A stretch of 48,583 nt of DNA from positions 1-48,583 of the forward strand of contig WBZZ01004585.1 in NCBI GenBank assembly GCA_019918135.1. Direction: 5' to 3'. The notes under the pieces were generated by a model, which worked only from the letters and a program-made list of their open reading frames with translations, did not search any database and had not been told where the DNA came from. The stretch comes from Paulinella micropora (lineage: Eukaryota; Cercozoa; Imbricatea; Euglyphida; Paulinellidae). This document shows, one piece after another, positions 11,579 through 20,744 of this stretch (position 1 is the stretch's first letter; each line of letters opens with the position of its first letter). Made by a program: the position numbers and the translations under genes.

Positions 11579-11651
11579 AGGCCCGATGGGATTCGAACCC
11601 ATTTCAGATGCATATACCTCTTCACTGCCGACAAAAATGTCAGCCAGACCT
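11579..11651 (-). pseudogene. tRNA-like relic
   Basis: The 73 nt minus-strand segment folds into a 7 bp acceptor stem (AGGTCTG with CGGGCCT, two G-T pairs). It has a 4 bp D-like stem and a perfect 5 bp T stem, ATGGG-TTCGAAT-CCCAT, around the box-B-like loop. The anticodon arm does not pair, so no isotype can be given and it is probably not a working tRNA. It is bordered by T runs on the plus strand and could be a tRNA pseudogene or part of a tRNA-derived repeat. Confidence 0.4.
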
Positions 11652-11811
11652 TTTTTTTTATCCCCCCCTCTCTCTATGTTTCTGTATCTGGGTGTGTTTT
11701 ACTCTCACTCACACATAAAAAACACACATATATACATAGAAAGGAAAACTTTGATGATTGCGAACGGCACATATGCATATTATCATGCAAGAGTGAGGAA
11801 AGTAAATTCAC

Positions 11812-12345
11812 TCAACCTTCAAGCTTGCACATATTGCCGTCGCAATCTTCAATATAATTATCTTCGCTGGCCAGCAAACTAGCGAGTTTTCCAGGTTTCA
11901 AGAGGAAATAATGTTCCGGTAAAGAGTTCAACCCGATTTTTCCTCCATCCGCCTTCCCCCCTACAGGACCACATGCTTCAACAAACAGTTTGTGGTATTT
12001 TTCATACGAACTTTCATTCATGGGGGAATGTAGGTTTTCATCTTTGAAAAACTGTCGTAGGAAGTTTTCATACGCTTCGATGAGTTTCCAAGTAGCATGG
12101 TATCGGTCATATGCATCTTCGATGGTATTGCAGTGACCTAATTCTTTACTTCCTTTCACTGTGGCTTGCTCACTCTTTTCATTTTCATCATCATCAGGTG
12201 AAATGAAGTAGAAGACAGGATCAATATCACTGGAAGTAAGTTTTTCTGCGTCGAAAGTAGTCGAGGTGATGATCGATGAAATGCATACGAATTCGGGTTG
12301 TATAGAGGTACCGGGCACAACCGCACCACGCGGAAACCTAGCCAC
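11812..12345 (-). CDS. Hypothetical acidic protein, 3' part
   Basis: Open frame of up to 177 codons ending at 11812. The first part (before about 12240) reads like non-coding or transposon sequence. An acceptor-like ttacttccag at about 12235-12244 may begin the real last exon. The C-terminal part is acidic and helical (DDDENEKSEQ, YHATWKLIEAYENFLRQFF) and ends CDGNMCKLEG. I do not recognise the family. Composition differs from the GC-rich sequence beginning near 12300, so this may be a host gene truncated at the edge of retroelement A. Confidence 0.35.
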   Translation of the reverse strand: MARFPRGAVVPGTSIQPEFVCISSIITSTTFDAEKLTSSDIDPVFYFISPDDDENEKSEQATVKGSKELGHCNTIEDAYDRYHATWKLIEAYENFLRQFFKDENLHSPMNESSYEKYHKLFVEACGPVGGKADGGKIGLNSLPEHYFLLKPGKLASLLASEDNYIEDCDGNMCKLEG

Positions 12346-12356
12346 TCCTACACTAG

Positions 12357-12982
12357 GGACACACCCGCCGATATCTCTATCTTATCTAAAATACTACCTA
12401 GGTCTGCTCTTCTACGGGAGAGAAGGGATAGGACCTAACTTGATATGACAAACGGGAAAAATGACCCTGCCCCGCCTGCCGTGGGGTGCGACGGCCCTGA
12501 AGGTATCTTGACGGGTCGGTAGTTGGTGTTGCCGCCATGGGTTGGAATAATTTCAGGCTAGCTCAACCTAGCCATTGCACATCACACTCGCCTCCTCTCG
12601 AGTTGTCATTCCGCCTCTCGCGGCTCTGACATGTGTAGGGTGTGAGATTATTCCCCACAGAATGTCATGTCATTTATGTCAAGCCCCCTCAATCCTGTTG
12701 TTTGGGTGGAAGGTTGAAACATACCACGAGCCATAAGCATATATACTCCATTCATGCACTTAAGTGTCCCTATTCCGAAACAGCCCGATTCCTATATAAT
12801 CCCGAGGCAACAAGTACGGACAGGCGAAGGGACCCAAGGGCTCATGTCGCGCCCAAATCCCCCTGTTGACAAGTACATAAGTAAGCAAGTGTGCAAAGAC
12901 GACAAACATCCAAATCCACACGACAAACACACTTACTTTACTCAAAATCTTGGCTCAACAATTCCTAAAATAACTTATAAGT
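12357..12982. other. No gene recognised; GC-rich sequence at the outer edge of element A
   Basis: Contains small palindromes, for example ggctag-ctcaac-ctagcc near 12556. No long ORF. I could not match it to the 23.3-25.4 kb region, where A's other LTR would be expected, so A's LTR pair remains undefined. Confidence 0.4.
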
Positions 12983-15702
12983 ATGTCTCCTGTAGGCATG
13001 GAAAAAGCCCTGGAGCTATATCTAGCGTTCCTATTAGCGTGCGTGGCGTCAGTGTGCGTTATCGTGGTGGTCCATTTGCTCATGCAAGCCATCGCGGTCG
13101 ATAGGGGGAAAGCATCGGAACAACGGCAGGAAGGCCAGCCGATAGCAGGGGTGCCGCCGGAGGCCAAACAACCGCCTGGGTCCCAATTGCCTATGTCGGA
13201 GAGCCCCAGGTTCACCAACCGACCACACAAACGACACAAAGCAACGCACTCGCAAGATGAGGGGGCCGGAGACTTTCCGGAGGGCCTTACCCAACCCCGC
13301 CCGAGCACAAGCGCGTCCAATAGCCCACCCAGCAACACACACAATCTTTCGCCTACCGAGGCCCAGTATGCCCGCATGAGTTCGAAGGAAGTAGCAGCAC
13401 TGGCTAGTACTGCGAACACACCTCCCTCTCCACCAACGGACGAGGATGTCGACCCGGAGGGTATAACCGCCCTACCAGAGGAAGACGACGAACCATGGCG
13501 TATGCCGGACGAGTTCGACCAATCGGACACCGCATACGAAACGGGGGAAGATAGTGATCCTGATGTGTTGGCGCGCAACCGAGCAAAGCGACGCATAAAG
13601 GCCCGCCGCCACTATTGGCGACGATTCGGCAGCCAAGACAAAACCGTACCTGACAAATACAGCGACGGGTTGAACCCGGTTGAGGAGTCAAAACCCGTTC
13701 CTGCGGTAACCGATTTGGAATATCAGCACCACCGCTGTCCACCGCCCGAAGAACCCCGACATTGGGGCAGGAACGAGGAGTTTGTGGCATACTTCCACAA
13801 AACTGACGACCTCCCGTACGTATACGGCCCGATCGACCGACCTGTATATTGTCACGGGGGCAAATGGGTACGGTTGAACACTTACCGACTCGTTCGATGG
13901 GAAACCAAGGAAGGGAAACCCAAAGCTCCTCCTTCCAGCCCGCCCCATAGGGTCAACTACGATAACATCAACCGATTGATGATGCCCTGTCGAATTTCGG
14001 AGCACAATATGCTACGGGGGGTGGATCCGCACCTTCATCAAATAGCGGTTGAACGCGAAGAGCTCTCTAGGCCCGTTCGATACGCATTTGACCCCGCATC
14101 GCGCCGAATACACCGCATATACCATCCATACCCGGATATCACGGACGCGGAGCGCCGCCTGCGGCTCGAATGCCCTGCGCTAAGGCACACAACCAATTGC
14201 GATCCAATCCCTTCCAACCTACGAAGGAACCATACCGGCACATGCGGGTCGGCAACCAGGTCAACTGGGTCCCGGACCCTCACCTATTTGAGGAGTCACC
14301 AGCCAAGGGAGTCGTACTTGAAGGGAGAGTGCCCACACCGTCCCCACCACTGATGGATGAGAGAGGTGTCTGGTCCAACAACCCGAGCTGTTCCTACATG
14401 GACACGGACGCAAACCTCCTCATGGTGACCTGTTGCGGGCTAAACTCGGTGGCGGTCAATGGATCGTACGCCTGCAACCGCAGATGGACCTTACCCTCTG
14501 ACATTTACACGTCACCAGAGCGTAACGGACCGCACCTCTGTCCGGAACACACGCTCACCTACAAGAGGCGGGAAAGGAAATTCCCGTTCACGAACCCAGC
14601 GCATGATGTTCCCCAGGACCGCCAACCTGGCGCGCTCACGAAAATCCACTCCCACACGTGGAATCATACGTCCCTATCCCGAACGATCCTACAACGCTAA
14701 CCGAGGCGGAGTGGGCGTTAACTCGTTCCATAATGGGCTGGACTAGCTTGTCCGACCAACAAAGGGCGTGTGTGCTCCGATTCTATGGCATAAACGCGCA
14801 GCCCAAACATCTCTTGGAACCCTATGAGCTCCGAAGGCTCCGATGGCCACAAATGGACATCAATTGCTACTACTACCTCCTGGAGGAAGCGGGTGTACCC
14901 CTTCCGGAGATACCGGGCCTATCACCTAAGAAAGGGCCACCTCGCCTGATAATGGTCGGGGACGACTGGAGGCTCTCGGCCTACCCCACGAGGAGAGTGC
15001 AACATAATCGTCTCTCCTCACCTTATCAAGATATATCCCCATATACATACCTAACCTTCGCCCTCCTACCTGGGCGGAGTTACTATCGTCCCCGGCCCCC
15101 TATGACTCCCGCCCGATTCCAGGGAGCGGCACGGCTGCGGCAAAGACATTACCTCCGTTTTCGCCAAGAACACATGGCGACATGGCTCATAGCCGTTCGC
15201 TATAGTTTGTTCCGGAACGGCCATGGGTACCTACCTAATGTCGTGCCCAGTGATGGCGATCCAAGACCTACCGACCCTCGACGCCTCCAACCATTGGGCG
15301 GAGAGATGGGCCAGACACTTCCGTCACCACGCCCGTCCAGAATGGGATGGCGCGGTACAAGACGTGGAGTTCCAATGGCACCAGGCAACAACGCCGTTGG
15401 ATTATATATATCGATATCACTCTCGACATTGTTACCCCCGATGGGAACAAGTGTACGAATATAAACTCGGGGCCATTATACGACAACTATACCCTGAGTA
15501 TAAACCACCGCAATTATCTATCCGACCGTTCGAGCTCTCCGACGACGAACGGAAGATGATTCGGATCCAACTCGATCACGAGCGTGACGATCCTCCCCTC
15601 GACCAAATCGAGGAACGTCCTCGCGGCCGCTCTCCCTCCCAGTCCAGCACTGAGGACAATTTCACCCGATATGTGGAAGCGGACGAGAATGACGAGTTTT
15701 GA
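12983..15702 (+). pseudogene. Opposite-strand ORF with N-terminal membrane helix, downstream of element A pol
   Basis: Plus-strand coding-like sequence in four successive frames: 12983-14353 (ATG start), then from about 14170 to 14700, from about 14658 to 15290, and from about 15223 to the stop at 15702. This is about 900 aa in total. The first frame begins MSPVGMEKALELY and has one hydrophobic helix at about residues 12-36, then a Pro/Ser/Thr-rich acidic region. Later parts are Tyr/Pro/Arg-rich with a Cys cluster (NNPSCSYMD, VTCCGLNS, SYACN). The frame changes may be indels or tiny introns. It lies where integrase or an extra gene would sit in a Ty3-type element but on the strand opposite to gag-pol, as the antisense ORFs of some plant Tat-lineage elements do. 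I see no integrase, tyrosine recombinase or other known domain. It could also be a host gene or retroposed copy. Confidence 0.45.
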
Positions 15703-15789
15703 GACCCTCCAAAAGGGGTTGTATATATCTCCATAGACACTTCTGACAATAACTTCCAGCTGGCTCGATTCAATTGTATATATCTATAC

Positions 15790-15815
15790 AAAAAAAAAAA
15801 AAAAAAAAAAAAAAG
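15790..15815 (+). repeat. A26 tract 90 bp after the opposite-strand ORF
   Basis: Uninterrupted run of 26 A following tatatatctataca. Its position downstream of the 15702 stop is what a retroposed poly(A) tail would look like. No matching target-site duplication was found. Confidence 0.7.
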
Positions 15816-16007
15816 TCCACCAAGGACACCAAAAATGAAACAAACATCTAGACTGGCAAAGCGCCCGTTCATTCCAACAAATGGACGATCTACGAGCAAG
15901 TTCATTATCCACCTAAGCGCTAATGAATCTGCTCATAGATCTGGGGATCGCGCTCCGACACCTCTGTCCTATAACAGGGATTCGGGAAGCATACTGAAGA
16001 TATCTCA

Positions 16008-16323
16008 CCTGTTCTTCCCGTCCGTGGGTCAGATTGGGTGAAGTATCTAACGTACGACCCATTCCAGTCTTATGGTCTCCCAGCCAGAGAACCCGACCGA
16101 TTTGCGGAGTTCACTTGGAGAACACATTCATCCCAACCTTTCCAATTAGGGCAGATGGGGTGAAGATGTTGCCACACGGTCAAGTCCGAGGCGCGCTGAG
16201 AGCTTGCACCAGCAGTATACCCGCCAGAGGTTCTACTGTTGGACCAAATGCATCTACGTCCTGGCGTTCACTTGGGGGAAGACATTCATCCCAACCTTTC
16301 CAATAAGGGCAGCTGGGATGAAG
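16008..16323. repeat. Short direct repeats beside the end of A pol
   Basis: The segment 16110-16165 recurs at 16267-16323 with few changes (shared core cattcatcccaacctttcca). A more diverged relative is at about 16008-16042. Spacing is about 157 bp. The rest of 15816-16329 has no supported gene. Confidence 0.7.
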
Positions 16324-16329
16324 GCCTTA

Positions 16330-19224
16330 TCACAACCTGTCCTCGAGGAGATCCCGCCAGTCCTCCGCGTCGTGCTGGGCGCAACAAACGCGGCGGATGG
16401 ACTCAAGGCTTTCTAGCAACTGCTCCCGGGTGTCCGGTGTGTATGCCGGTCTCCAGCTATGGGTGCTGGTGGCAAGGTATGCCATCCCTGTAGGCAGTGT
16501 GTCCCGAAACCCCGGCGTGTGTTCGGTGGACAACCAGTCATCGTTGCCGGTCCACCCGACTAAGCATGCCGTTGGTGTATACATGGCAAACCGATCCAGT
16601 CCGTCCCCGATGGAGCCCTTGACTCTCGGCATTCGGGAAAGGCTGTCCGGTACCGTGTTTTCCTTACCCTTGATGTACTCGATGGTGAAATCATACAGGG
16701 CTAGTTCCGACTGCCATCGTGCTAGTCGGCCCGTATGTTCCTTGTCCATGAGCCATCTCAAATTGGCATGGTCGGTTTGAACCAGTATGTTCGGTGCGCC
16801 CCACAAGTACTCTCTGAGCCTGCTGAACACCCACACGATCGCCAGCGCTTCGCGCTGTCGTGTGCAGTAGTTCACCTGTTCAGGGGTCAGCTTTTTGCTG
16901 ACGAACATGATAGGCCGGAGTTGCTGGTGTGTTGCGTCATATTGCTGTAGCACTGCCCCGACTGCATATTTGGACGCGTCAGTGGCTAGTACAAAGCGCT
17001 TTTCAAAGTCAGGTAGGATTAGGACCGACCCGCCCTCTGTAAGAGGATCTCGTGTCAAAGCTTCTTTCAACTTGTTATATGTCTCTTCGGCCTTTGGTGG
17101 CCATTCGCCATACGGGTCGCCTTTGAGGCAGAAGTCCCGTAGCGGTTTGACAAAGTCTTGGAAGTTGGGAATAAACTCGGAGTAGACTTGGGCCATACAC
17201 AGGAAGGAGTGTAGCGCAGTGCGTGTGTTAGGGCGCGGGAGGGAACGAATGGCGTCCCGCTTCTCCGGCTTCGGCACTATTTCGCCTCCTTGTACCCTGT
17301 ACCCTAGATAGTCGATGTGATCGTTGGCAAACGAGCACTTCTCTAGGTTCAGCTTCAAGCCGAAGGCCTCCAGGCGACGTAACACATCTGACACATGGGC
17401 CAGGTGTTCCGCCTCCGTATCGGAGTAGATCACGATATCGTCAATATAGCAGAAGCTATACTGGTTCGTGTGCCCATAGGTCTCTATGAATTGTTCGTCC
17501 CCATATTTCGGGTCCGATAGAGCCCGGTTCATACAGTCCTGGAATATCGCCGGAGCTGTCTTCAGTCCCATCGGGAGGACTGTCCATTGGTACAATCTCC
17601 CTCCGACAGCGAAGGCAGTTAACGGGCGGCTTTCCGCGTCGAGCGGTATATTCCAGAAGCCGTTCTTGAGATCAAGTTTGGTAAAGAATTTGGCCTGACG
17701 AAGCCTGTTAAGACCATCGCGCATTCGAGGGATAGGGGCCTCGACGCTCTTAATGATCTTGTTGAGCCTCGTATAGTTGATGCACAAGCGCTGTTTGCCA
17801 TCCGGCTTCGGGGCCAGTCTGACCGGCGATCGGAATTCCGACCGCGACTGCTCGATCAGTTGTTTGGCAAGGATGTCCTGCACCATTTCCTCGCAGATCT
17901 GTTCCTCTTTGTAACTGAGGCGTGATCCTTTGAGGCGGGGCATGGTTTGTCCGACTTGTCGTTCTATCCTAGCGGCGGCATGGGTTACACCGCCGGCGAC
18001 AAGTGGGCCGAACAGCTTCTTGTTTTTCAGGAATTGAGCTTTTAGATCCCGGACAAAGTCTGGCGAACCGCGTTGTCGCGCCATGACCTCGTCAATGATC
18101 TCCTCTACGGGCTTTTGGTCCCGTGGGTCATCCGGGTACTCAAGTATGGAGTCCGGGTCTTCAATCTCGTCTTTCGCGTCCCTGCCCGGGTATCGCGTGG
18201 AGGATTGGATGTCCCATGAGGCAAACTCCTGCAGGTCGGCTATCATTTCGGCGTATTGTTTCGCTGCGGACTTATGATAGAAGCCTGGGAAGATTTGGAA
18301 TGCCGTTTCCCGTAAGTCATCGACCTTGCGAGTCATGAGCTTGGTACGGTAGGCTAACCCGTCCTGAACAGACCCCAAACGAAAGGCGATAAGGGGCTTG
18401 GACTGTCGGCTGGGTATCGGAATAGGATCGTCGACTACCCGATCCAAAACATCTCTCCACCACATGACGGTGGGATGGATTGGAAGGATGATCGTGATTT
18501 CTTCGCCCCGATCTAGGCGGTCAGCTAGGATTTTGGGTACCGCCGTTAAGCTGTCCGGCTGTATCGGGTCGGCGCCTTTGTAACATTGCTTCAGCTTTAG
18601 AAAGACGTCGTCGTCCTCCGTAAGCCGTTTGGAAGCATGAAAGACAAGGCTTGTCTTGACCCGTACAAATTGGTGTACCCCCTTGTTCAGTTGACCCGGC
18701 TGGTCAAAGCCATGCCATGAGTCTTCCTGACGCTTAAGGAGCAGGATCTGTTCGTCCCTCTTGGTCGCGAGCTTCTCAAAGTCCTTCCATGGGTCGGGCT
18801 GCTTGTTCTCCGACTCTGGGATGTATACATTGGTGTGTACCCAGGCCGTGCCCTTTGGGGTTGGGCGAGCTTGCTCCGTGAGGTGACCATCATAAGGCAG
18901 AGGAGGGGCTGGTGGTATCAGGGTAACCTGCGCCCTTCCGCCATAGAAGTGCTTTCGTGGGAGGTCCGTTTCCGGGTTAAGGATCGGAAATTCAGACTCC
19001 TGGCGTCCACGACCGTACTTGATGATGTCTTGTCCCAGCATGAGCTGTGCATCCATCATCTTTAGGTCGGGTTTGCCTAAGACAATAGTGCCTGGGGAGT
19101 CTGGGACGACTAGGACGTGTATGGTGTAAGACATCCCGGATGGGAATTCGATCGTCAATGGAACGCGACCTATGATTTCGCTCCGTTGGTCGTTGGCACC
19201 CCGGATGTAACCGAGTGTGCCTGT
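16330..19224 (-). CDS. pol: Element A Pol: protease end, reverse transcriptase, RNase H
   Basis: Frame open from just after the TAG at 19225-19227; the first ATG is at 19158 (942 codons). The start contains the protease end (VLVVPDSPGTIVLGKPDL). RT follows, with LAPKPDGKQRLCINYTRLN, KLDLKNGFWNIPLD, VLPMGLKTAPAIFQ and the catalytic FCYIDDIVIYS at about residue 569. RNase H of the Ty3 type follows (LATDASKYAVGAVLQQ about 724, CTRQREALAIVW, TDHANLRWLM). After RNase H about 95 residues of unassigned sequence run to the stop, and no zinc HHCC or DDE integrase follows. The domain assignment is certain from motifs. Whether Pol is made by stop readthrough or the copy is dead cannot be told. Confidence 0.88.
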   Translation of the reverse strand, partial: TGTLGYIRGANDQRSEIIGRVPLTIEFPSGMSYTIHVLVVPDSPGTIVLGKPDLKMMDAQLMLGQDIIKYGRGRQESEFPILNPETDLPRKHFYGGRAQVTLIPPAPPLPYDGHLTEQARPTPKGTAWVHTNVYIPESENKQPDPWKDFEKLATKRDEQILLLKRQEDSWHGFDQPGQLNKGVHQFVRVKTSLVFHASKRLTEDDDVFLKLKQCYKGADPIQPDSLTAVPKILADRLDRGEEITIILPIHPTVMWWRDVLDRVVDDPIPIPSRQSKPLIAFRLGSVQDGLAYRTKLMTRKVDDLRETAFQIFPGFYHKSAAKQYAEMIADLQEFASWDIQSSTRYPGRDAKDEIEDPDSILEYPDDPRDQKPVEEIIDEVMARQRGSPDFVRDLKAQFLKNKKLFGPLVAGGVTHAAARIERQVGQTMPRLKGSRLSYKEEQICEEMVQDILAKQLIEQSRSEFRSPVRLAPKPDGKQRLCINYTRLNKIIKSVEAPIPRMRDGLNRLRQAKFFTKLDLKNGFWNIPLDAESRPLTAFAVGGRLYQWTVLPMGLKTAPAIFQDCMNRALSDPKYGDEQFIETYGHTNQYSFCYIDDIVIYSDTEAEHLAHVSDVLRRLEAFGLKLNLEKCSFANDHIDYLGYRVQGGEIVPKPEKRDAIRSLPRPNTRTALHSFLCMAQVYSEFIPNFQDFVKPLRDFCLKGDPYGEWPPKAEETYNKLKEALTRDPLTEGGSVLILPDFEKRFVLATDASKYAVGAVLQQYDATHQQLRPIMFVSKKLTPEQVNYCTRQREALAIVWVFSRLREYLWGAPNILVQTDHANLRWLMDKEHTGRLARWQSELALYDFTIEYIKGKENTVPDSLSRMPRVKGSIGDGLDRFAMYTPTACLVGWTGNDDWLSTEHTPGFRDTLPTGMAYLATSTHSWRPAYTPDTREQLLESLESIRRVCCAQHDAEDWRDLLEDRL

Positions 19225-19599
19225 CTAACCAAAATTGAACAGGCGTCCATATTTGTCGATGAATCGACTGCCTGCGAACGTGATTTGAGCCATGCTATCA
19301 TTTCCGGTATCTAGATAGCCGTTGAGTTCTTTCCAGTATAGTCTGGTATAACTCATATCACGAGCCTCCGCTGGTGGGAGGTCTACTGGTGTAGCTCGGG
19401 TTACCAAGGCCTGCAACTCCATCTCAGCAAACTGTCGCGCTTGTGTTCGCGCCGCTGCGCTGAGTTGGTCAGAGTTGTGCAGTGGATTGAGCCCCAGTTG
19501 ACGTAGGACAGACGGGGCAATGGTTTTGTTCCCATGTGAGGTGGGTAAGACCAAGGTGGTCGTCGTTCGAAAAGGTGAAGGAGAGTACCCGACCGGCAA
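19225..19599 (-). CDS. Element A aspartic protease segment
   Basis: Frame from about 19599 to a TAG at 19225. It carries the retropepsin active-site motif NGYLDTGNDSMAQITFAG (DTG catalytic Asp). Coding continues in the same frame directly after the TAG into the flap-like and LGKPDL parts, so the stop splits the protease itself. It is reached from the upstream linker frame by a frame change near 19600. Confidence 0.7.
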   Translation of the reverse strand: MPVGYSPSPFRTTTTLVLPTSHGNKTIAPSVLRQLGLNPLHNSDQLSAAARTQARQFAEMELQALVTRATPVDLPPAEARDMSYTRLYWKELNGYLDTGNDSMAQITFAGSRFIDKYGRLFNFG

Positions 19600-20744
19600 T
19601 GATTGGATACGTCTGGGCGTGGTATGCGTGGGTGATTTATATCGGACCCGATGACTGTGCCTCTGGTCAATCTGGCACGCCGGCCCAATAGGGAAGGCCT
19701 TATGTGAGTATTATGAATGTATGATTTCGCCCCTGCATACGTTTTATTTACCTTGTTCACAAAAGGAGCGGGTTTTGCTACCTGCTGGACACTGGTAGGT
19801 CTCGCGCGTCTTACGCGAGGGTCCGAGGGCGTATTGGGTGCCCTCCCATCACATGTACTTGATGTGATCGTGTCAGGATCAACGGCAGGCGTCGCCTTTG
19901 CGACGGTGTCTTTGGGTAAGGGATTGAGTAAACCGACCCCTATGTTGAGATCAGCGACCGCGGCCGGCTCGTTCGGCACACGCTCCCGACGGTTGTCGTC
20001 GCTACCCATCTTTATATCCTTATCCCTCGTCTCAACGCTATCTACTATCGGTGAGGTCGTAGCCTCTATTGGTTTATACAACGTGTCCTTCGGCAGTTGG
20101 GCCGGGACCGGAAGAAGAGGAGTCGGAGCCACTGGGTATGGCTGTTCGACGGCTGTCCCCGTGTTGGGCGCCTTTGGCTGTTGGTCGCCACGGGTCACCA
20201 TTGTCTCGCTCGGTCGCAAGGAGGGCGCTCCCGAGGGCAAGGTGCCTCGTGATGCTGACACAGACGTCACCGCTTTGGTGGGTGCAAGACTATCGGGTCT
20301 TGTTCTTCCTCTTCCCCGTCTTTGCCTTTTTGGCGCCTGCATTAAGCATAGGGGCAGCTCAGGTCGGTGGGGGTGTGTATGTATATATGTTTTACCGGTT
20401 AGGTGTTCCTTCCCTGGCATATAGCATGCCACCTCATCGTACTTTTTACCCTGGGCTTGGTACTGGGCCACTCGATTCTTGGCCTCGGCGGAGTACTGGG
20501 CAAGCCAGGACGGGTCTTGCCCCGGAAACAAGAAGAACGTCGTTCCGTCTTGTCTGACGTCGGGAATACGGAGGCCCATAGTGGGATTGTCCTTAGGATT
20601 GGGTACCCAATTGCCGTCCTTCTTGACCTTGGACCGGCCAACATACCAACGTGAATGAACCACTTCAGTGGCTCCAACCGTTCTTGACCCTGGCGTGGGT
20701 GTTGGTATTGACACGAGTTCGACCATTGGCATGGTGCGACCCAT
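19600..20744 (-). CDS. Element A Gag-Pol linker, Pro-rich
   Basis: A 447-codon frame (20744 to 19401), of which the part before about 19600 looks real. It includes WYVGRSKVKKDGNWVPN, a Tyr/Trp-rich segment, THPHRP and KRQRRGRGR, then Pro/Thr/Ser-rich disordered sequence. It overlaps the end of the main gag frame at 20744, so one frame change is needed there. No recognised domain. Confidence 0.5.

Noticed and set aside
11579..11651. A functional tRNA gene
   Set aside because: The anticodon stem does not pair and no anticodon loop with a T at position 33 can be drawn.
12955..13596. Minus-strand ORF opposite the start of the plus-strand membrane-protein-like frame
   Set aside because: Ser/Cys-rich mirror of a coding frame with no motifs, and it does not continue element A's pol. 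I looked for integrase or tyrosine-recombinase motifs on both strands here and found none.
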